From: Deltaproteobacteria bacterium
GTDB lineage: Bacteria; Desulfobacterota; Binatia; HRBIN30; CADEER01
Direction of reading: 5' to 3'
Length of the DNA: 64,000 nucleotides
NCBI GenBank assembly: GCA_029262455.1
Contig: JAJCZJ010000055.1
Location: 22,080 to 86,079, forward strand
Shown piece after piece: positions 29,673 through 38,798 of the stretch. Position numbers and translations under genes: made by a program. Every line of letters begins with the position of its first letter. The stretch's first letter is position 1. The notes beneath the pieces were generated by a model. The model had not been told where the DNA came from. It did no database searches and saw nothing but the letters and a program-made list of their open reading frames with translations.

Positions 29673-31163
29673 ATGCCTGTCGTTCTCGTACTCGACGCCG
29701 GCACGGGCGGCGCCAAATGTTCGGTCGTGGACCACAGTGGAGCGGTGCGAGCGACGGCGGCAGAGCGCTGGGAATACGAGGTCGTGGCCAATGCCTTGGT
29801 TCCAATGGTTCGAGAATACGCGTTCGACCCAGATCGATTCTGGCAAACGATTGGCCGCTGTGCGCGTCGAGCCCTGTCGCAAGCCGCGACCGAAGAGGTC
29901 GTCGGTGTCGTGACGACGAGCCAGCGCGAGGGCTGCGTGTTTCTCGATGATGCGGGCAAAGAGGTCTATGCCGGTCCCAACCTCGACAGCCGTGCGTTCA
30001 TGGAAGGTCTGCGAATTCTCGAGGAGTTGGGCGCCTCCCGGCTGTATCAGATTACCGGCCACACGGCGCCGTTCATCTTCCCGCTGGCTCGCTATCTGTG
30101 GTTTCGTGCGAATGACGAACGACCGCTGTCGAAGCTGCTGATGATCAACGACTGGATGATCTACCGTGCCTGCGGCGAAATCGTTTCGGAGCCGTCGAAC
30201 GCAACGGAGTCGATGATCTTCGATTTTCGCGAGCGTCAATGGTCGGAGGAAGTCTGTCGTCTATTCGAGGTCGACCCAGCGGCACTTGCACCGATTCATC
30301 CCAACGGGAGTGTCGTTGGCGCCTTGAGTCCTACAGCGGCTGTCGATCTGGGTTTGCCGGAAGGGACCCCGATTTATACCGGAGGGGCCGACACGCAGTG
30401 TGGTCTCCTGGGCGTTGGCGCGACAACCCCCGGTGACGTTGCCGTCACGCTGGGAACGACCAGCCCCGTGCAATGTGTGGTCGCAGAACCCTGCCTCGAT
30501 CCGGCTGAGAATTTGTGGGCCGGGTGCCACGTTCTCCCTGCGTCGTGGGTGCTCGAATCGAATGCGGGAAGTACCGGGGACGCCTATGAGTGGCTCGTCG
30601 GGCTGACGATCGGAACCGACGAGGGGCGGCACGAGCGAGCTCTGACGGCTGCGCAAGCAGCCGCGCCGTTCGAAGGATTCTCCTACATCGGGCCGCGCAT
30701 CTTCGACATCAACAAGACCCGACCGGACCTCCCGGGTGCGTTGTTCTTCCCCTTTCCAGCGCTGCAGCTGCGCCCCGGTCCTGGCGAGCTTGTGCGATCG
30801 CTGATCGAAAGTGTGGCCTGTGCGGTCCGGGCCAATCTCGAGCAGCTCGAAAGGGTCGTCGGATCCTTCGACGCGACGTTAGCGGTCGGCGGAGGTATGT
30901 CGCGCAGCCCGTTGCTCGTCCAGACCGTGGCCGACGTACTCGGTAGACCGATCAGACTCGCGGACACAGCCGAAAGTACTGCTGTGGGATGCGCGGCACT
31001 GACCTTCGCCGGCTCCAGCTTCTACGCGGGTGTCGCCGAGGCAGCTGGCGCCATGTGTCGCAGCACCGAGATCACTCCGGACCCGGAATCGCGAGAAGCC
31101 GCTGAGGCCGGTTACGCGAAGTGGCGTGGCGTTTACGACGTCCTGGACGGAATGTCGATCTAG
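29673..31163 (+). CDS. FGGY-family carbohydrate kinase, LsrK (autoinducer-2 kinase)-like
   Basis: A 496-aa sugar kinase with two actin-like domains. The first phosphate loop is LVLDAGTGGAKCSVVD. The second domain has VTLGTTSPVQC and the adenosine motif AVGGGMSRSPL. Colinear similarity to E. coli LsrK is visible at SQREGCVFLDDAG, NLDSRAF, YQITGHTAPF and MINDWMIYRACGE with EPSNATES. LsrK phosphorylates the AI-2 precursor DPD. No Lsr transporter, LsrF/G or LuxS gene is in the window, so AI-2 use is not shown; another short ketose or polyol is equally possible. The partner dehydrogenase gene lies immediately upstream. Confidence 0.85.
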   Translation: MPVVLVLDAGTGGAKCSVVDHSGAVRATAAERWEYEVVANALVPMVREYAFDPDRFWQTIGRCARRALSQAATEEVVGVVTTSQREGCVFLDDAGKEVYAGPNLDSRAFMEGLRILEELGASRLYQITGHTAPFIFPLARYLWFRANDERPLSKLLMINDWMIYRACGEIVSEPSNATESMIFDFRERQWSEEVCRLFEVDPAALAPIHPNGSVVGALSPTAAVDLGLPEGTPIYTGGADTQCGLLGVGATTPGDVAVTLGTTSPVQCVVAEPCLDPAENLWAGCHVLPASWVLESNAGSTGDAYEWLVGLTIGTDEGRHERALTAAQAAAPFEGFSYIGPRIFDINKTRPDLPGALFFPFPALQLRPGPGELVRSLIESVACAVRANLEQLERVVGSFDATLAVGGGMSRSPLLVQTVADVLGRPIRLADTAESTAVGCAALTFAGSSFYAGVAEAAGAMCRSTEITPDPESREAAEAGYAKWRGVYDVLDGMSI

Positions 31164-31380
31164 CTGGGGCGCCGTCGCCAAAGCCACGAAAAGCCCGCAA
31201 CGCTCAGTACTGCGCGCCGCGGGGTCACGTTGCTGTCAAACCAGCCCTCTGGGCAGGAAGCCCGCCTTGGTCACTGTCGATCGGGCCAGAACCTGGACGA
31301 GTCGCCGGTTCGGAAGCGCCGCGACCATGCGCGGCAAATGGACTTGTTCGAGCAGACCGTCATCGCGCGGATCAAAGACA

Positions 31381-31413
31381 GAGGGCGGCGTCGCCCGATG
31401 CGACGCCGCCCTC
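31381..31413. terminator. Perfect 14-bp hairpin between convergent genes
   Basis: The arms GAGGGCGGCGTCGC and GCGACGCCGCCCTC pair exactly around the loop CCGAT. The hairpin lies between the stop of the FGGY kinase (31163) and the stop of the convergent lipoprotein gene (31442). There is no T-run on either side, so it may be a bidirectional, non-canonical terminator. The remaining 220 bp of this gap show nothing else that I recognise. Confidence 0.65.
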
Positions 31414-31441
31414 GTCTACGATTGCTCGTCTGGCCTATTGA

Positions 31442-32956
31442 CTATTGTTCGCCTGGCTGAGTGTACGAGAAGACCGTACCCGTCGTGTTGTCTCCGATCA
31501 GGTTCGAATCGATCGCCGGGAAAGAAACGGCCAGCGATCCGCCGGATAGTCCGCCGGTGTCGGTATTCAACAACCCGTCGCAGTCAAACGGTTGTCCCTG
31601 TTGGACGGTGATACAACGGCTACCACCGCAACGCGTGCTACACACGCCCGAAGTCGAGTCCATCGGGTCGGTCTGGATACAGGTTTCCGGTGCGCCGCAA
31701 GTCGAGCCACACTGGGTATCGTCGGTACACGGTGTCGACGAACCCTGCGCGATAAATCCGCCAGCGATGTTGATGGCGTTGTAGATCTGAGCGCGCGCTG
31801 TACCCGTTGTGATCGGGTTTGTCTGAGGCACACCGAGATCGTCATCGTCAGCGGTACATGGAATGCAATCGGGACCGTAGGAAGGTTCAGGACAGGGGCT
31901 TTGGTTTGCGATGTCCATGTTGCAGGACCCAGCGTCCGAAAGCAGGCCAATTGCAATATTGATGAACATGAACGCCGAACCCTCCGGTCCATCTCCCGAC
32001 ACGAGCAGGTTGCGGCCACTGTTGCAGACGCCGGGGTGGCTGGCGATCGGGTCGTCCGGGTCTTCCTGCACGAGCGAACATTCCGGCTCAGCGCCTTCAC
32101 GACAAGGCGCTGAGGACACTCCATCCGTCAGCTCAACGACGTCGTTGCAGTCCGGATCCGCAGGCAACGAGCAATCTGGGTTCACCGCGAAACCCTCGAG
32201 TGGATCCGTACGGTGGTCCTGTTCCAGCACGTAGTCGATGTTGTCGACTCGTTCGTTGCAAGAGATGAAGCCGGCTAGCGAGTTGTTCGGCCCAAAAGCC
32301 GGCACCTCGACACCGCGCACACAGGCGCAAACCAAGCTCGGCACGATCGCTGGATCGATTCGTAGATCATCGACTCCTGAGACCACCGGCAAGTCGTTGG
32401 CTCGGAACGTAACCTCGCCATCCAGGCCAACCGTATCGTCAGCTCTTGCTGCTCCAGTGCGGAAGGTTTGACTCCCGGTCAGCGCCACCGGAACCGCAAA
32501 TCCTGTCGTTTGCACGATCGCACTCGTGCCAGGCGCGAAGTCCGCCGTTCGAACGGTTTCGATGGTGCAGTTCGCCGAACACGTGGCTGTCGCTTCGTCT
32601 GGGATAGCCGCGCCACCAACCGCAGCGCAAGTACCGTCCGGGCACTCTGCCAGGCTGCTGCAGCGCTCGCCGTTGTTCGCGCCACCGGCACAAACACCGC
32701 CTACATCGCATTGCTCAGGTGTGTGGCAGATACCGTCGCCGCAAACCACGTCCACGCCCGCTTCGGGCGGTCCACATTCCGACGGAGGGGTGACGACCGT
32801 GGTCGGACCCGGCGTCGGAGTGTCCGTAGGCGGTACAGCAGTCGGAGGTACTGCCGTCGGGCCGACCTCTTCGATAATGTTTGTGATGTCGTCGCCGCAT
32901 CCGTTTAAAACGAATGCCCCGAGAACTAGTAGTACGACAGTGCTTCGCAGCTTCAT
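31442..32956 (-). CDS. Large Cys-rich lipoprotein of unknown function
   Basis: A 504-aa lipoprotein: signal LRSTVVLLVLGAFVLNG with lipobox LNGC (Cys20). A short Thr/Pro linker follows (AVPPTAVPPTDTPTPGP). Then come many Cys in patterns such as CGDGICHTPEQCDVGGVC and CSSLAECPDGTC, which look like disulfide-rich repeats. Further Cys pairs are spread to about residue 460, including GSTCGAPETC and TRCGGSRC. The rest appears beta-rich. No catalytic motif is seen. The ATG has a GGAGGGGG Shine-Dalgarno. Such proteins are abundant in some deltaproteobacterial and Binatota genomes and are probably surface-exposed. Confidence 0.75.
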   Translation of the reverse strand: MKLRSTVVLLVLGAFVLNGCGDDITNIIEEVGPTAVPPTAVPPTDTPTPGPTTVVTPPSECGPPEAGVDVVCGDGICHTPEQCDVGGVCAGGANNGERCSSLAECPDGTCAAVGGAAIPDEATATCSANCTIETVRTADFAPGTSAIVQTTGFAVPVALTGSQTFRTGAARADDTVGLDGEVTFRANDLPVVSGVDDLRIDPAIVPSLVCACVRGVEVPAFGPNNSLAGFISCNERVDNIDYVLEQDHRTDPLEGFAVNPDCSLPADPDCNDVVELTDGVSSAPCREGAEPECSLVQEDPDDPIASHPGVCNSGRNLLVSGDGPEGSAFMFINIAIGLLSDAGSCNMDIANQSPCPEPSYGPDCIPCTADDDDLGVPQTNPITTGTARAQIYNAINIAGGFIAQGSSTPCTDDTQCGSTCGAPETCIQTDPMDSTSGVCSTRCGGSRCITVQQGQPFDCDGLLNTDTGGLSGGSLAVSFPAIDSNLIGDNTTGTVFSYTQPGEQ

Positions 32957-33074
32957 GAAACCCCCTCCTTAGGACCTCTACCCATAAGTCTGTTGAGCCG
33001 GCACAAGACCGAGCGCGGCCATATTGACCAGAATAGACCGGGGATAGTCAAGCGGACCGGCCTTTGCTGCTTGA

Positions 33075-34802
33075 TTAACTGAAAACAAACAGCGAAAGGG
33101 CCAGAATCACCAGGATTGACAAGATCCCGACCAGGACGTCGGAGACCGGCGGGCGATGACGATTCTCCTCGAATGCGGGTTTGTCGGCGCCGCCTCTGGT
33201 GAGTGGATCGCGAACCCATCCGAGCACCGAAGTGCGAAAACCGTCGATTTGCCGGGCCAGAATATCTGCTGATCGGTCGAGCCTCGGCGACAGCCCACCA
33301 GCCAGCCAAGCTGCCGGTATTCGATACAGCTGGTCGAGATCCCGCGTGATGCCCAGGTGTGGCGCGAGCTGGTGCCGAGTCTGCCAGAAGGCAACGGCGC
33401 ACAAGAACATCACCAGCAGCATCTCGAACACGTGATAAGAGCTGTACGGGTGGTAGTCGACGGGAGGCCACGGCAGGAGGCTGTACAGCACCGATGGGAC
33501 GATCCCGATCCCCACACACGCAAGGGCCAGCACCCCCATCGCGGCCAGCATTTGCGGCGGTGCTTCGGTCAGGTCAGTCGGGCCTTCGCTTTGGACACTC
33601 TGCTCGGCCGGCTTGGCGTTCCCCCAGGCAAAATACGGAAGCTTCAAACCGACCGACAGGAAGGTGCCGACGGAAGCTAGAGTCAGTAGGAACACCGGAA
33701 GAGTATGATGGGCTTCTGCGGCACCGCTGACCACGAGTGACTTCGACACGAAGCCGTTGAACAGTGGAGCGCCTGAAATCGACAATGCGCCGACCAGGTA
33801 CAGTCCCAGGGTCAGCGGCATCTTCTTATAGAGTCCACCCAACTCGGCCAGGCTTTGTTTCCCGGTCCGGTAGATGACCGCACCGACCGCCATGAAGAGC
33901 AAGGCCTTGTACAAGATGTGGCATACGGCATGGGCGACCGTTCCGTTGAGCGCAAGTTCGGTACCAACTCCGACGCCACAGACCATATAACCGACCTGGG
34001 AAACGATGTGGTACGAGAGAAGACGCCGCATGTCGTCCTCCATGGTGGCGAAGATGACTCCGTACAGTGCCATGACGGCGCCGATGGCGATCAGGATTTC
34101 CGCTCCGGCGAAACCTCTCACCAGGCAATAGACAGCCGCCTTGGTCGTGAACGTGCTCAAGAAAACACTGCTGGCGATGCTTGCGCGTGGGTACGCATCT
34201 GGGAGCCAGCCGTGCACCGGAGGTACGGCGGCGTTGAGGCAAAGAGCGGCGAGCAGAGCCCACCCCGGCCAGCCGTTCAGGGGGATGGCGTCGAAGGCGA
34301 GCCCACCGTTGGCTGCAACATGGCCACCGATTCCGAGCAGCAGCAGACCACCCGCGACGAGGTGGACCAGAAGGTAGCGCTGCGCCGCGGCGGTTGCGCC
34401 CGGGGTGCCGCCGAGAAACACCAGCAGAGCGGAAGAAACGGCCATGACTTCCCAGGCCACGAGCATGGTGAACAAATCGCCAGCGAAGACCACGGCCATG
34501 CCACCGCCAGCGTAGATCAGCGCCGCGGCCTGCTCGGCGATTCGGGTCCGGTGCCATCCGTATAGGTTGGCCGCTGTAGCGGCACCGGCGAAGACGAGAC
34601 CGAAGATGCGACTCAGGGCATCGACCCGCAACAACGTCAGGTCGTAGCCGAGGAACGAGACGTTGACGCCGCTCTGGGTCGATAGGGTCGCCACGGTGTA
34701 GAACGAAAGCGCCGGCGCAAGGACGCAAAGCGTGCGTCGCAACGTCAGCGGCAAGAACGGCAAAACCAGCGCAGCGAGTAGAATCCAAGCGTAGGGAAGC
34801 AA
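33075..34802 (-). CDS. Third MrpD/NuoM-like antiporter subunit (575 aa)
   Basis: A 575-aa polytopic protein of the proton-conducting antiporter family, last gene of the Mrp operon. It has TM5 Glu in MLVAWEVMAVSS, the TM7 region NAAVPPVHGWLPDAYPRAS and TM8 Lys in FTTKAAVY. TM7 differs from the two sister subunits: the usual Lys before the P-x-H-x-W-L-P motif is Asn (LCLNAAV). The C-terminus is extended by about 90 residues and ends in a membrane helix (VGILSILVILALSLFVF). The TTG start lies directly after the stop of the preceding small gene, with GGAGG upstream. Confidence 0.87.
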   Translation of the reverse strand: MLPYAWILLAALVLPFLPLTLRRTLCVLAPALSFYTVATLSTQSGVNVSFLGYDLTLLRVDALSRIFGLVFAGAATAANLYGWHRTRIAEQAAALIYAGGGMAVVFAGDLFTMLVAWEVMAVSSALLVFLGGTPGATAAAQRYLLVHLVAGGLLLLGIGGHVAANGGLAFDAIPLNGWPGWALLAALCLNAAVPPVHGWLPDAYPRASIASSVFLSTFTTKAAVYCLVRGFAGAEILIAIGAVMALYGVIFATMEDDMRRLLSYHIVSQVGYMVCGVGVGTELALNGTVAHAVCHILYKALLFMAVGAVIYRTGKQSLAELGGLYKKMPLTLGLYLVGALSISGAPLFNGFVSKSLVVSGAAEAHHTLPVFLLTLASVGTFLSVGLKLPYFAWGNAKPAEQSVQSEGPTDLTEAPPQMLAAMGVLALACVGIGIVPSVLYSLLPWPPVDYHPYSSYHVFEMLLVMFLCAVAFWQTRHQLAPHLGITRDLDQLYRIPAAWLAGGLSPRLDRSADILARQIDGFRTSVLGWVRDPLTRGGADKPAFEENRHRPPVSDVLVGILSILVILALSLFVFS

Positions 34803-35009
34803 CTAGGCCTCCTTCTCTGACGCTGGCCCGCGCAGGCGGGGCGCCAAAACCGTCTTTGCGAGATAGACGAGCGCACGTGCACCGGCGTAACCAAAGACCG
34901 CCCCGTAGGCCGGTATCGACTCCCACATCACATGGGGGTGCGGGTTGCGACCGAAGATGGCTGCGGCCACAACCAGGATCGCCCCGAGCACCGTCACCCA
35001 ATGCGGCAT
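34803..35009 (-). CDS. Small two-helix membrane protein in the Mrp operon
   Basis: A 68-aa protein with two hydrophobic segments (VTVLGAILVVAAAIFG and AYGAVFGYAGARALVYLAKTVL) and a charged C-terminus ending RLRGPASEKEA. The start ATG at 35009 shares one base with the stop of the preceding antiporter subunit (TGATG). The next gene begins at once after its TAG. This tight packing between two antiporter subunits suggests an accessory subunit of the complex. I do not recognise it as any standard MrpA-G subunit. Confidence 0.65.
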   Translation of the reverse strand: MPHWVTVLGAILVVAAAIFGRNPHPHVMWESIPAYGAVFGYAGARALVYLAKTVLAPRLRGPASEKEA

Positions 35010-36475
35010 CACTGCACACTCCTGGCAATCAGCTCGGCGAAGCTCAGCGGTCCGTTGCCAGCGTCTGGCCACAAGCCGAACACAATACAGGCCAGCGCCG
35101 TCAACATGAGCGGCGCCAACATCTCGATACGCGCCTCTCCGTAGTCGTCGAACTCATCGGAGGACTCGAAAAACGCTGTGTAAACCACGGGAAACAGGTA
35201 GGCGATATTCAGAACACCGCTGACGACGAGCACGACAGCAAGTGGCGTGTGACCCGACTGGATGCTGCCGAGGCAGAGGTACCACTTACTGATAAATCCG
35301 TTGAGCGGAGGTACTCCGGCGAGCCCGAGAGATCCGATGGCGAACGCCCCCATGGTCAGTGGCATGCGGCGACCGATGCCCGCCAGCTGGCTGATCTTGT
35401 CCTTGCCTGTCGTGACGTAGATAGCTCCGGCGCAGAAGAAAAGCGTGATCTTGAGGAATGCGTGACTGACCAAGTGGAGCACAGCCCCTGCCGTCGCGGT
35501 CGTGGTCAGCAAGGCGGCGCCGAGGACGATGTAGGAGAGGTGTGAGATCGTTGAGTACGCAAGGCGCCGCTTGAGGTTGTCCTGCGAGAGGGCGACGGTC
35601 GAGCCGAAGAGGATGGTCGCGGCGGCAAGGTAGGCCAGTAGATCGGAAGCGCCCATGGTCGTCAGTGTGTCTGCACCGAAGACGAACGCGATCGCACGTA
35701 CGCAGCCGAACACCCCGGATTTGACGACGGCGACCGCGTGCAACAATGCGCTCACGGGTGTTGGCGCGACCATGGCGCTCGGCAGCCAACCGTGCAGCGG
35801 CAGGAGGGCCGCTTTGACGCCGAAGCCGATGATCAGCGAGGCGAAGATGAAGTACTGAGCCGTCGGGGCAACCGATTCCAGTTCTGCGATTCCGCCTGGG
35901 CGGAAGTCGAGTGTGCCGGTCTCGGCGTAGAGAACTCCCATCCCTCCCAGCAGCACGACACCGGCACCGAGTGTATAGGTGAGGTACTTGCGGCTCGCGA
36001 CCAAAGCCACTTCGGTTTCCTTGTGGGCGACCAACGGATAGGTCGCGAAGGTCAGCAGCTCGTAGAAAAGGTAAAAGGTCAGCAGGTTGGCGGAAAAGGC
36101 GACGCCAATCGTCGCCCCTACGGCAGCGGCAAAGCTCGCGAAGTATCGGGTCTGAGCGTGCTCGTTGAGCGCACGCATGTAGCCGATCGAGTACAGCGTC
36201 GTAACGAACCATAGGGCGGACGCCAGGGTCGCAAAGACGGCGCCAAAGAAATCGACACGCAACTGAAGTGCGACGCCCGGGAGCATCGCCAGGGGCGGCG
36301 TCTGGATGGTCGCGTTCTCGGTGGGCAACAGCGATAGGACCTGAAAGAAGAGCAGCAGCGCCGCCGTCAGCGAGCAGCTCTCGCGGATGTTCGGCATTCG
36401 GTCGAGGCGCAAGACGACCGCTGCCGCCAGGCAGGGTGTCAGGACCGCAAGCGCGGGGGTCCAGGATTCAATCAT
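35009..36475 (-). CDS. Second MrpD/NuoM-like antiporter subunit (488 aa)
   Basis: A 488-aa, roughly 14-helix protein of the antiporter / complex I ND family. The TM5 Glu is in FYLFYELLTFATYPL, the TM7 Lys in GFGVKAALLPLHGWLP, the TM8 Lys in HAVAVVKSGVFG and the TM12 Lys in LNGFISKWYL. All the charged residues needed for ion translocation are therefore present. It lies 18 bp after the first MrpD-like gene and overlaps the next small gene by one base. Confidence 0.9.
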   Translation of the reverse strand: MIESWTPALAVLTPCLAAAVVLRLDRMPNIRESCSLTAALLLFFQVLSLLPTENATIQTPPLAMLPGVALQLRVDFFGAVFATLASALWFVTTLYSIGYMRALNEHAQTRYFASFAAAVGATIGVAFSANLLTFYLFYELLTFATYPLVAHKETEVALVASRKYLTYTLGAGVVLLGGMGVLYAETGTLDFRPGGIAELESVAPTAQYFIFASLIIGFGVKAALLPLHGWLPSAMVAPTPVSALLHAVAVVKSGVFGCVRAIAFVFGADTLTTMGASDLLAYLAAATILFGSTVALSQDNLKRRLAYSTISHLSYIVLGAALLTTTATAGAVLHLVSHAFLKITLFFCAGAIYVTTGKDKISQLAGIGRRMPLTMGAFAIGSLGLAGVPPLNGFISKWYLCLGSIQSGHTPLAVVLVVSGVLNIAYLFPVVYTAFFESSDEFDDYGEARIEMLAPLMLTALACIVFGLWPDAGNGPLSFAELIARSVQ

Positions 36476-36493
36476 GATTCAAACACAGCTCGA

Positions 36494-37984
36494 TCAGCGC
36501 GCCACGAGTTGTCCGAGCGCCTGCAGGAGCGGAGTCGGCTCGATCAGCTCGCCGATCGCGAACTGATTGCCAAGCCCCAGCGCCAGAATCGCCGCCGCTG
36601 CTGCACCGACTGGGAGCAACATCGCCGTCGGCAGTTCATCGCGGGTGCGCGGTTTTGGCGGCTCGACAAAGAAAATCGCTTCGAAGAGGCGCAGGAAGTA
36701 CCAAGCACTGAGCAGTGTGCTCGCGACGACCAGGACGAATAGGTCGGTGCGCCCTGCTTCGAGACACCCGATCATCAAATACCACTTGCTGAAAAAGCCG
36801 GCCGTCGGCGGTATCCCGATCATCGACAGCGAGGCGACTACAAAAGCCGCCGTACTCAGTGGCATGGTGCGGTGTAGTCCAGCGAGCGAATCGAGATTGC
36901 GCCGGCCGAACCGGTAAACGACTCCGCCCGCGACCAAAAAGAGCGTCGCCTTGGCAAGACCGTGGGCGAGCATGTGAAATACGGCTCCCGCGAGCGCGGT
37001 TGCGTTCCCCAAGCTAATTCCGACTGCGATATAGCCGAGATGAGCGATGCTCGAATACGCCAGCAGGCGCTTGAGGTCGCGTTGCGCCAAGGCCATCACA
37101 GAGCCAAAGACGATCCCGGCCGCCCCGAGGATGCCGAGGACGGTCGTGACTGCTGGGAGAAGCTCGGCCTGGCCGGGCGCGAACACGGCGTACAAGACCC
37201 GCAAGAGGGCCAAAGCGCTGACTTTGGTCATCACGCCACCGATCAGCGCCGACGTTGCCGACGGCGCGTAGGTGTAGGCATCGGGAAGCCAGCCGTGCAT
37301 CGGAAATACGGCCATCTTCAAGCCCAGTCCAACCGTGAGAAGTGCCAGTCCGGCGTTGAGCGCTGCCGAAGGCGGCGTCCTCTGTAGGATCGTCGCAATT
37401 TCGTGGGCGTTGAGCGAGCCAGTCAGTGCAAAGAGAAAGGCGACCCCGAGCAAATAGAAACTCGCACCGACTGTCCCGATCAATAGATATCGGAAGCTGG
37501 CGAGCGATGCCGCCCCGCCACCGATCGCGATCAAGGCGTAGGCAGACAAGGACGAGATTTCGAGAAACACGTACAGGTTGAACAGATCCGCGGTCGTCGT
37601 CATGCCTTGCAGTGCAGCGACGAGAAGTAGACTCATCGCATAGAACGCAGGAATATCGCGCGGCAATTCGGCGCGCAGAGATCGTCCTGCGTAAAGGCAT
37701 ACACCAGTCGCGAGGGCGGCGATCAGCATCGCCAAGGCAGCGGCGATGCCGTCGAGGCGTGCCTCGATGCCAATCGGAGCGGTCCAGCCGGCGTATGAAT
37801 ACGAGAGCACCCCGCCGTCCCGACATGCTTCGATTCCGGCAGCTGCAGCACCGAGCGATATCGCGAGGCTCAGAAGGGCCAAAATCTGCGCTCGTCTCGC
37901 GTTGTTCAAGGCGAGCACCACGATCAGCAAGGCACCGAAGATCGGGGATAGAACGAGCCCCGCGAAAACGAGCGAAGTGGTCAC
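36494..37984 (-). CDS. mrpD: Mrp antiporter subunit D
   Basis: A 496-aa MrpD. Key features are the TM5 Glu in LFNLYVFLEISSLSAYAL, TM7 Lys in GLGLKMAVFPMHGWLPDAY, TM8 Lys in GGVMTKVSAL and TM12 Lys in AGFFSKWYLM. The PMHGWLPDAYTYAPS signature is typical of MrpD. MrpD is an essential antiporter subunit of the Mrp (Mnh/Sha) Na+/H+ exchanger in the inner membrane. The GTG start overlaps the mrpC stop as GTGA. It directly follows mrpB-mrpC as in classical Mrp operons. Confidence 0.93.
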   Translation of the reverse strand: MTTSLVFAGLVLSPIFGALLIVVLALNNARRAQILALLSLAISLGAAAAGIEACRDGGVLSYSYAGWTAPIGIEARLDGIAAALAMLIAALATGVCLYAGRSLRAELPRDIPAFYAMSLLLVAALQGMTTTADLFNLYVFLEISSLSAYALIAIGGGAASLASFRYLLIGTVGASFYLLGVAFLFALTGSLNAHEIATILQRTPPSAALNAGLALLTVGLGLKMAVFPMHGWLPDAYTYAPSATSALIGGVMTKVSALALLRVLYAVFAPGQAELLPAVTTVLGILGAAGIVFGSVMALAQRDLKRLLAYSSIAHLGYIAVGISLGNATALAGAVFHMLAHGLAKATLFLVAGGVVYRFGRRNLDSLAGLHRTMPLSTAAFVVASLSMIGIPPTAGFFSKWYLMIGCLEAGRTDLFVLVVASTLLSAWYFLRLFEAIFFVEPPKPRTRDELPTAMLLPVGAAAAAILALGLGNQFAIGELIEPTPLLQALGQLVAR

Positions 37985-38346
37985 CGCGTTCGTCCGAGCA
38001 GTTCGCCTTCTTCCAGAGAACCGTAGCGAGCGTGGATCCGAATGAGCAGCGCGAAGGCGACGCCGGCGGTCGCGACCATCACGACGATCGCTGTTAGCAT
38101 CAGCACATGCGGCAAGGGGCTCATGTAAACGACGTTGGCCGTCCCCTTTTCGATGATCGGGACCGTCCCCCCGGTCTGCACACTCATCGAGATGAAGAGC
38201 AAGATGATGGCGGTCTGCATGATGTTGAGGCCGATGAGCTGCTTGACGAGATTCTGTTTCGACAACATTCCATGCAGGCCGACAACAATGAGAGCGCTGG
38301 TCATCACGTACTCGAATCGACCCGCCAATGCCGCCGCGATATCCAT
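37981..38346 (-). CDS. mrpC: Mrp antiporter subunit C (NuoK-like)
   Basis: A 121-aa, three-helix protein related to NuoK. Conserved points are GLHGMLSKQNLVKQLIGLNI in the first loop and helix 2 and PLPHVLMLTAIVVMVA in helix 3. MrpC passes protons or ions between neighbouring antiporter subunits. The start ATG shares one base with the mrpB stop, and the stop overlaps the mrpD start by 4 bp. Confidence 0.93.
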   Translation of the reverse strand: MDIAAALAGRFEYVMTSALIVVGLHGMLSKQNLVKQLIGLNIMQTAIILLFISMSVQTGGTVPIIEKGTANVVYMSPLPHVLMLTAIVVMVATAGVAFALLIRIHARYGSLEEGELLGRTR

Positions 38347-38798
38347 CAGCGGCCCTGCCTGTAAGGACGCTCGGTAGGCGCTAAATCATCGAAAATCGAT
38401 AGCATCACACACGCCACTGCGACGGCCACGCCGACTTCGACCGCCTCGATGCCGATGGCGTGTAGTTCATCTTCGTGAGCTCCCGGAAGAGGGAGTGCGC
38501 TGTAGTCCAAAAATGCGGCGCCGCCAAACAATGACAACAGTCCGACAACTCCGTAGATCAACACCCCGACGGCGCCGAGGCGCAGAGCGCTGGTTCCGGG
38601 TAGGTAGTGGACACTGACGCCCGGGCCAGCCGTCAGTCGGGCCAGGATCAGACTCGCTCCGAGAATCGCGCCGCCTTGAAAGCCACCGCCGGGGCTCTTG
38701 GCGCCGTGGAAGACAACATAGAGTGCGAAGACCTGGATGAGTGGAATCAGGATCTTCGCCACCGTACGCACGGTGACGCTGTCGTACGGTGGAATCAC
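38346..38798 (-). CDS. mrpB: Mrp antiporter subunit B
   Basis: A 150-aa, four-helix MnhB/MrpB domain. The signature GAKSPGGGFQGGAILGASLIL is present, as is ALRLGAVGVLIYGVVG. I use the GTG at 38798, which overlaps the preceding stop as GTGA and has GGGAGAG upstream; a longer start would lie within the MbhE-like gene. In classical Mrp, MrpB follows the large MrpA; here the equivalent of the MrpA tail is two separate small genes. Confidence 0.92.
   Translation of the reverse strand: MIPPYDSVTVRTVAKILIPLIQVFALYVVFHGAKSPGGGFQGGAILGASLILARLTAGPGVSVHYLPGTSALRLGAVGVLIYGVVGLLSLFGGAAFLDYSALPLPGAHEDELHAIGIEAVEVGVAVAVACVMLSIFDDLAPTERPYRQGR

Noticed and set aside
33826..35028. A 400-aa open frame on the minus strand
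   Set aside because: It is a shifted frame across two Mrp genes. Composition is Arg/Ser/Pro-rich and not membrane-like.
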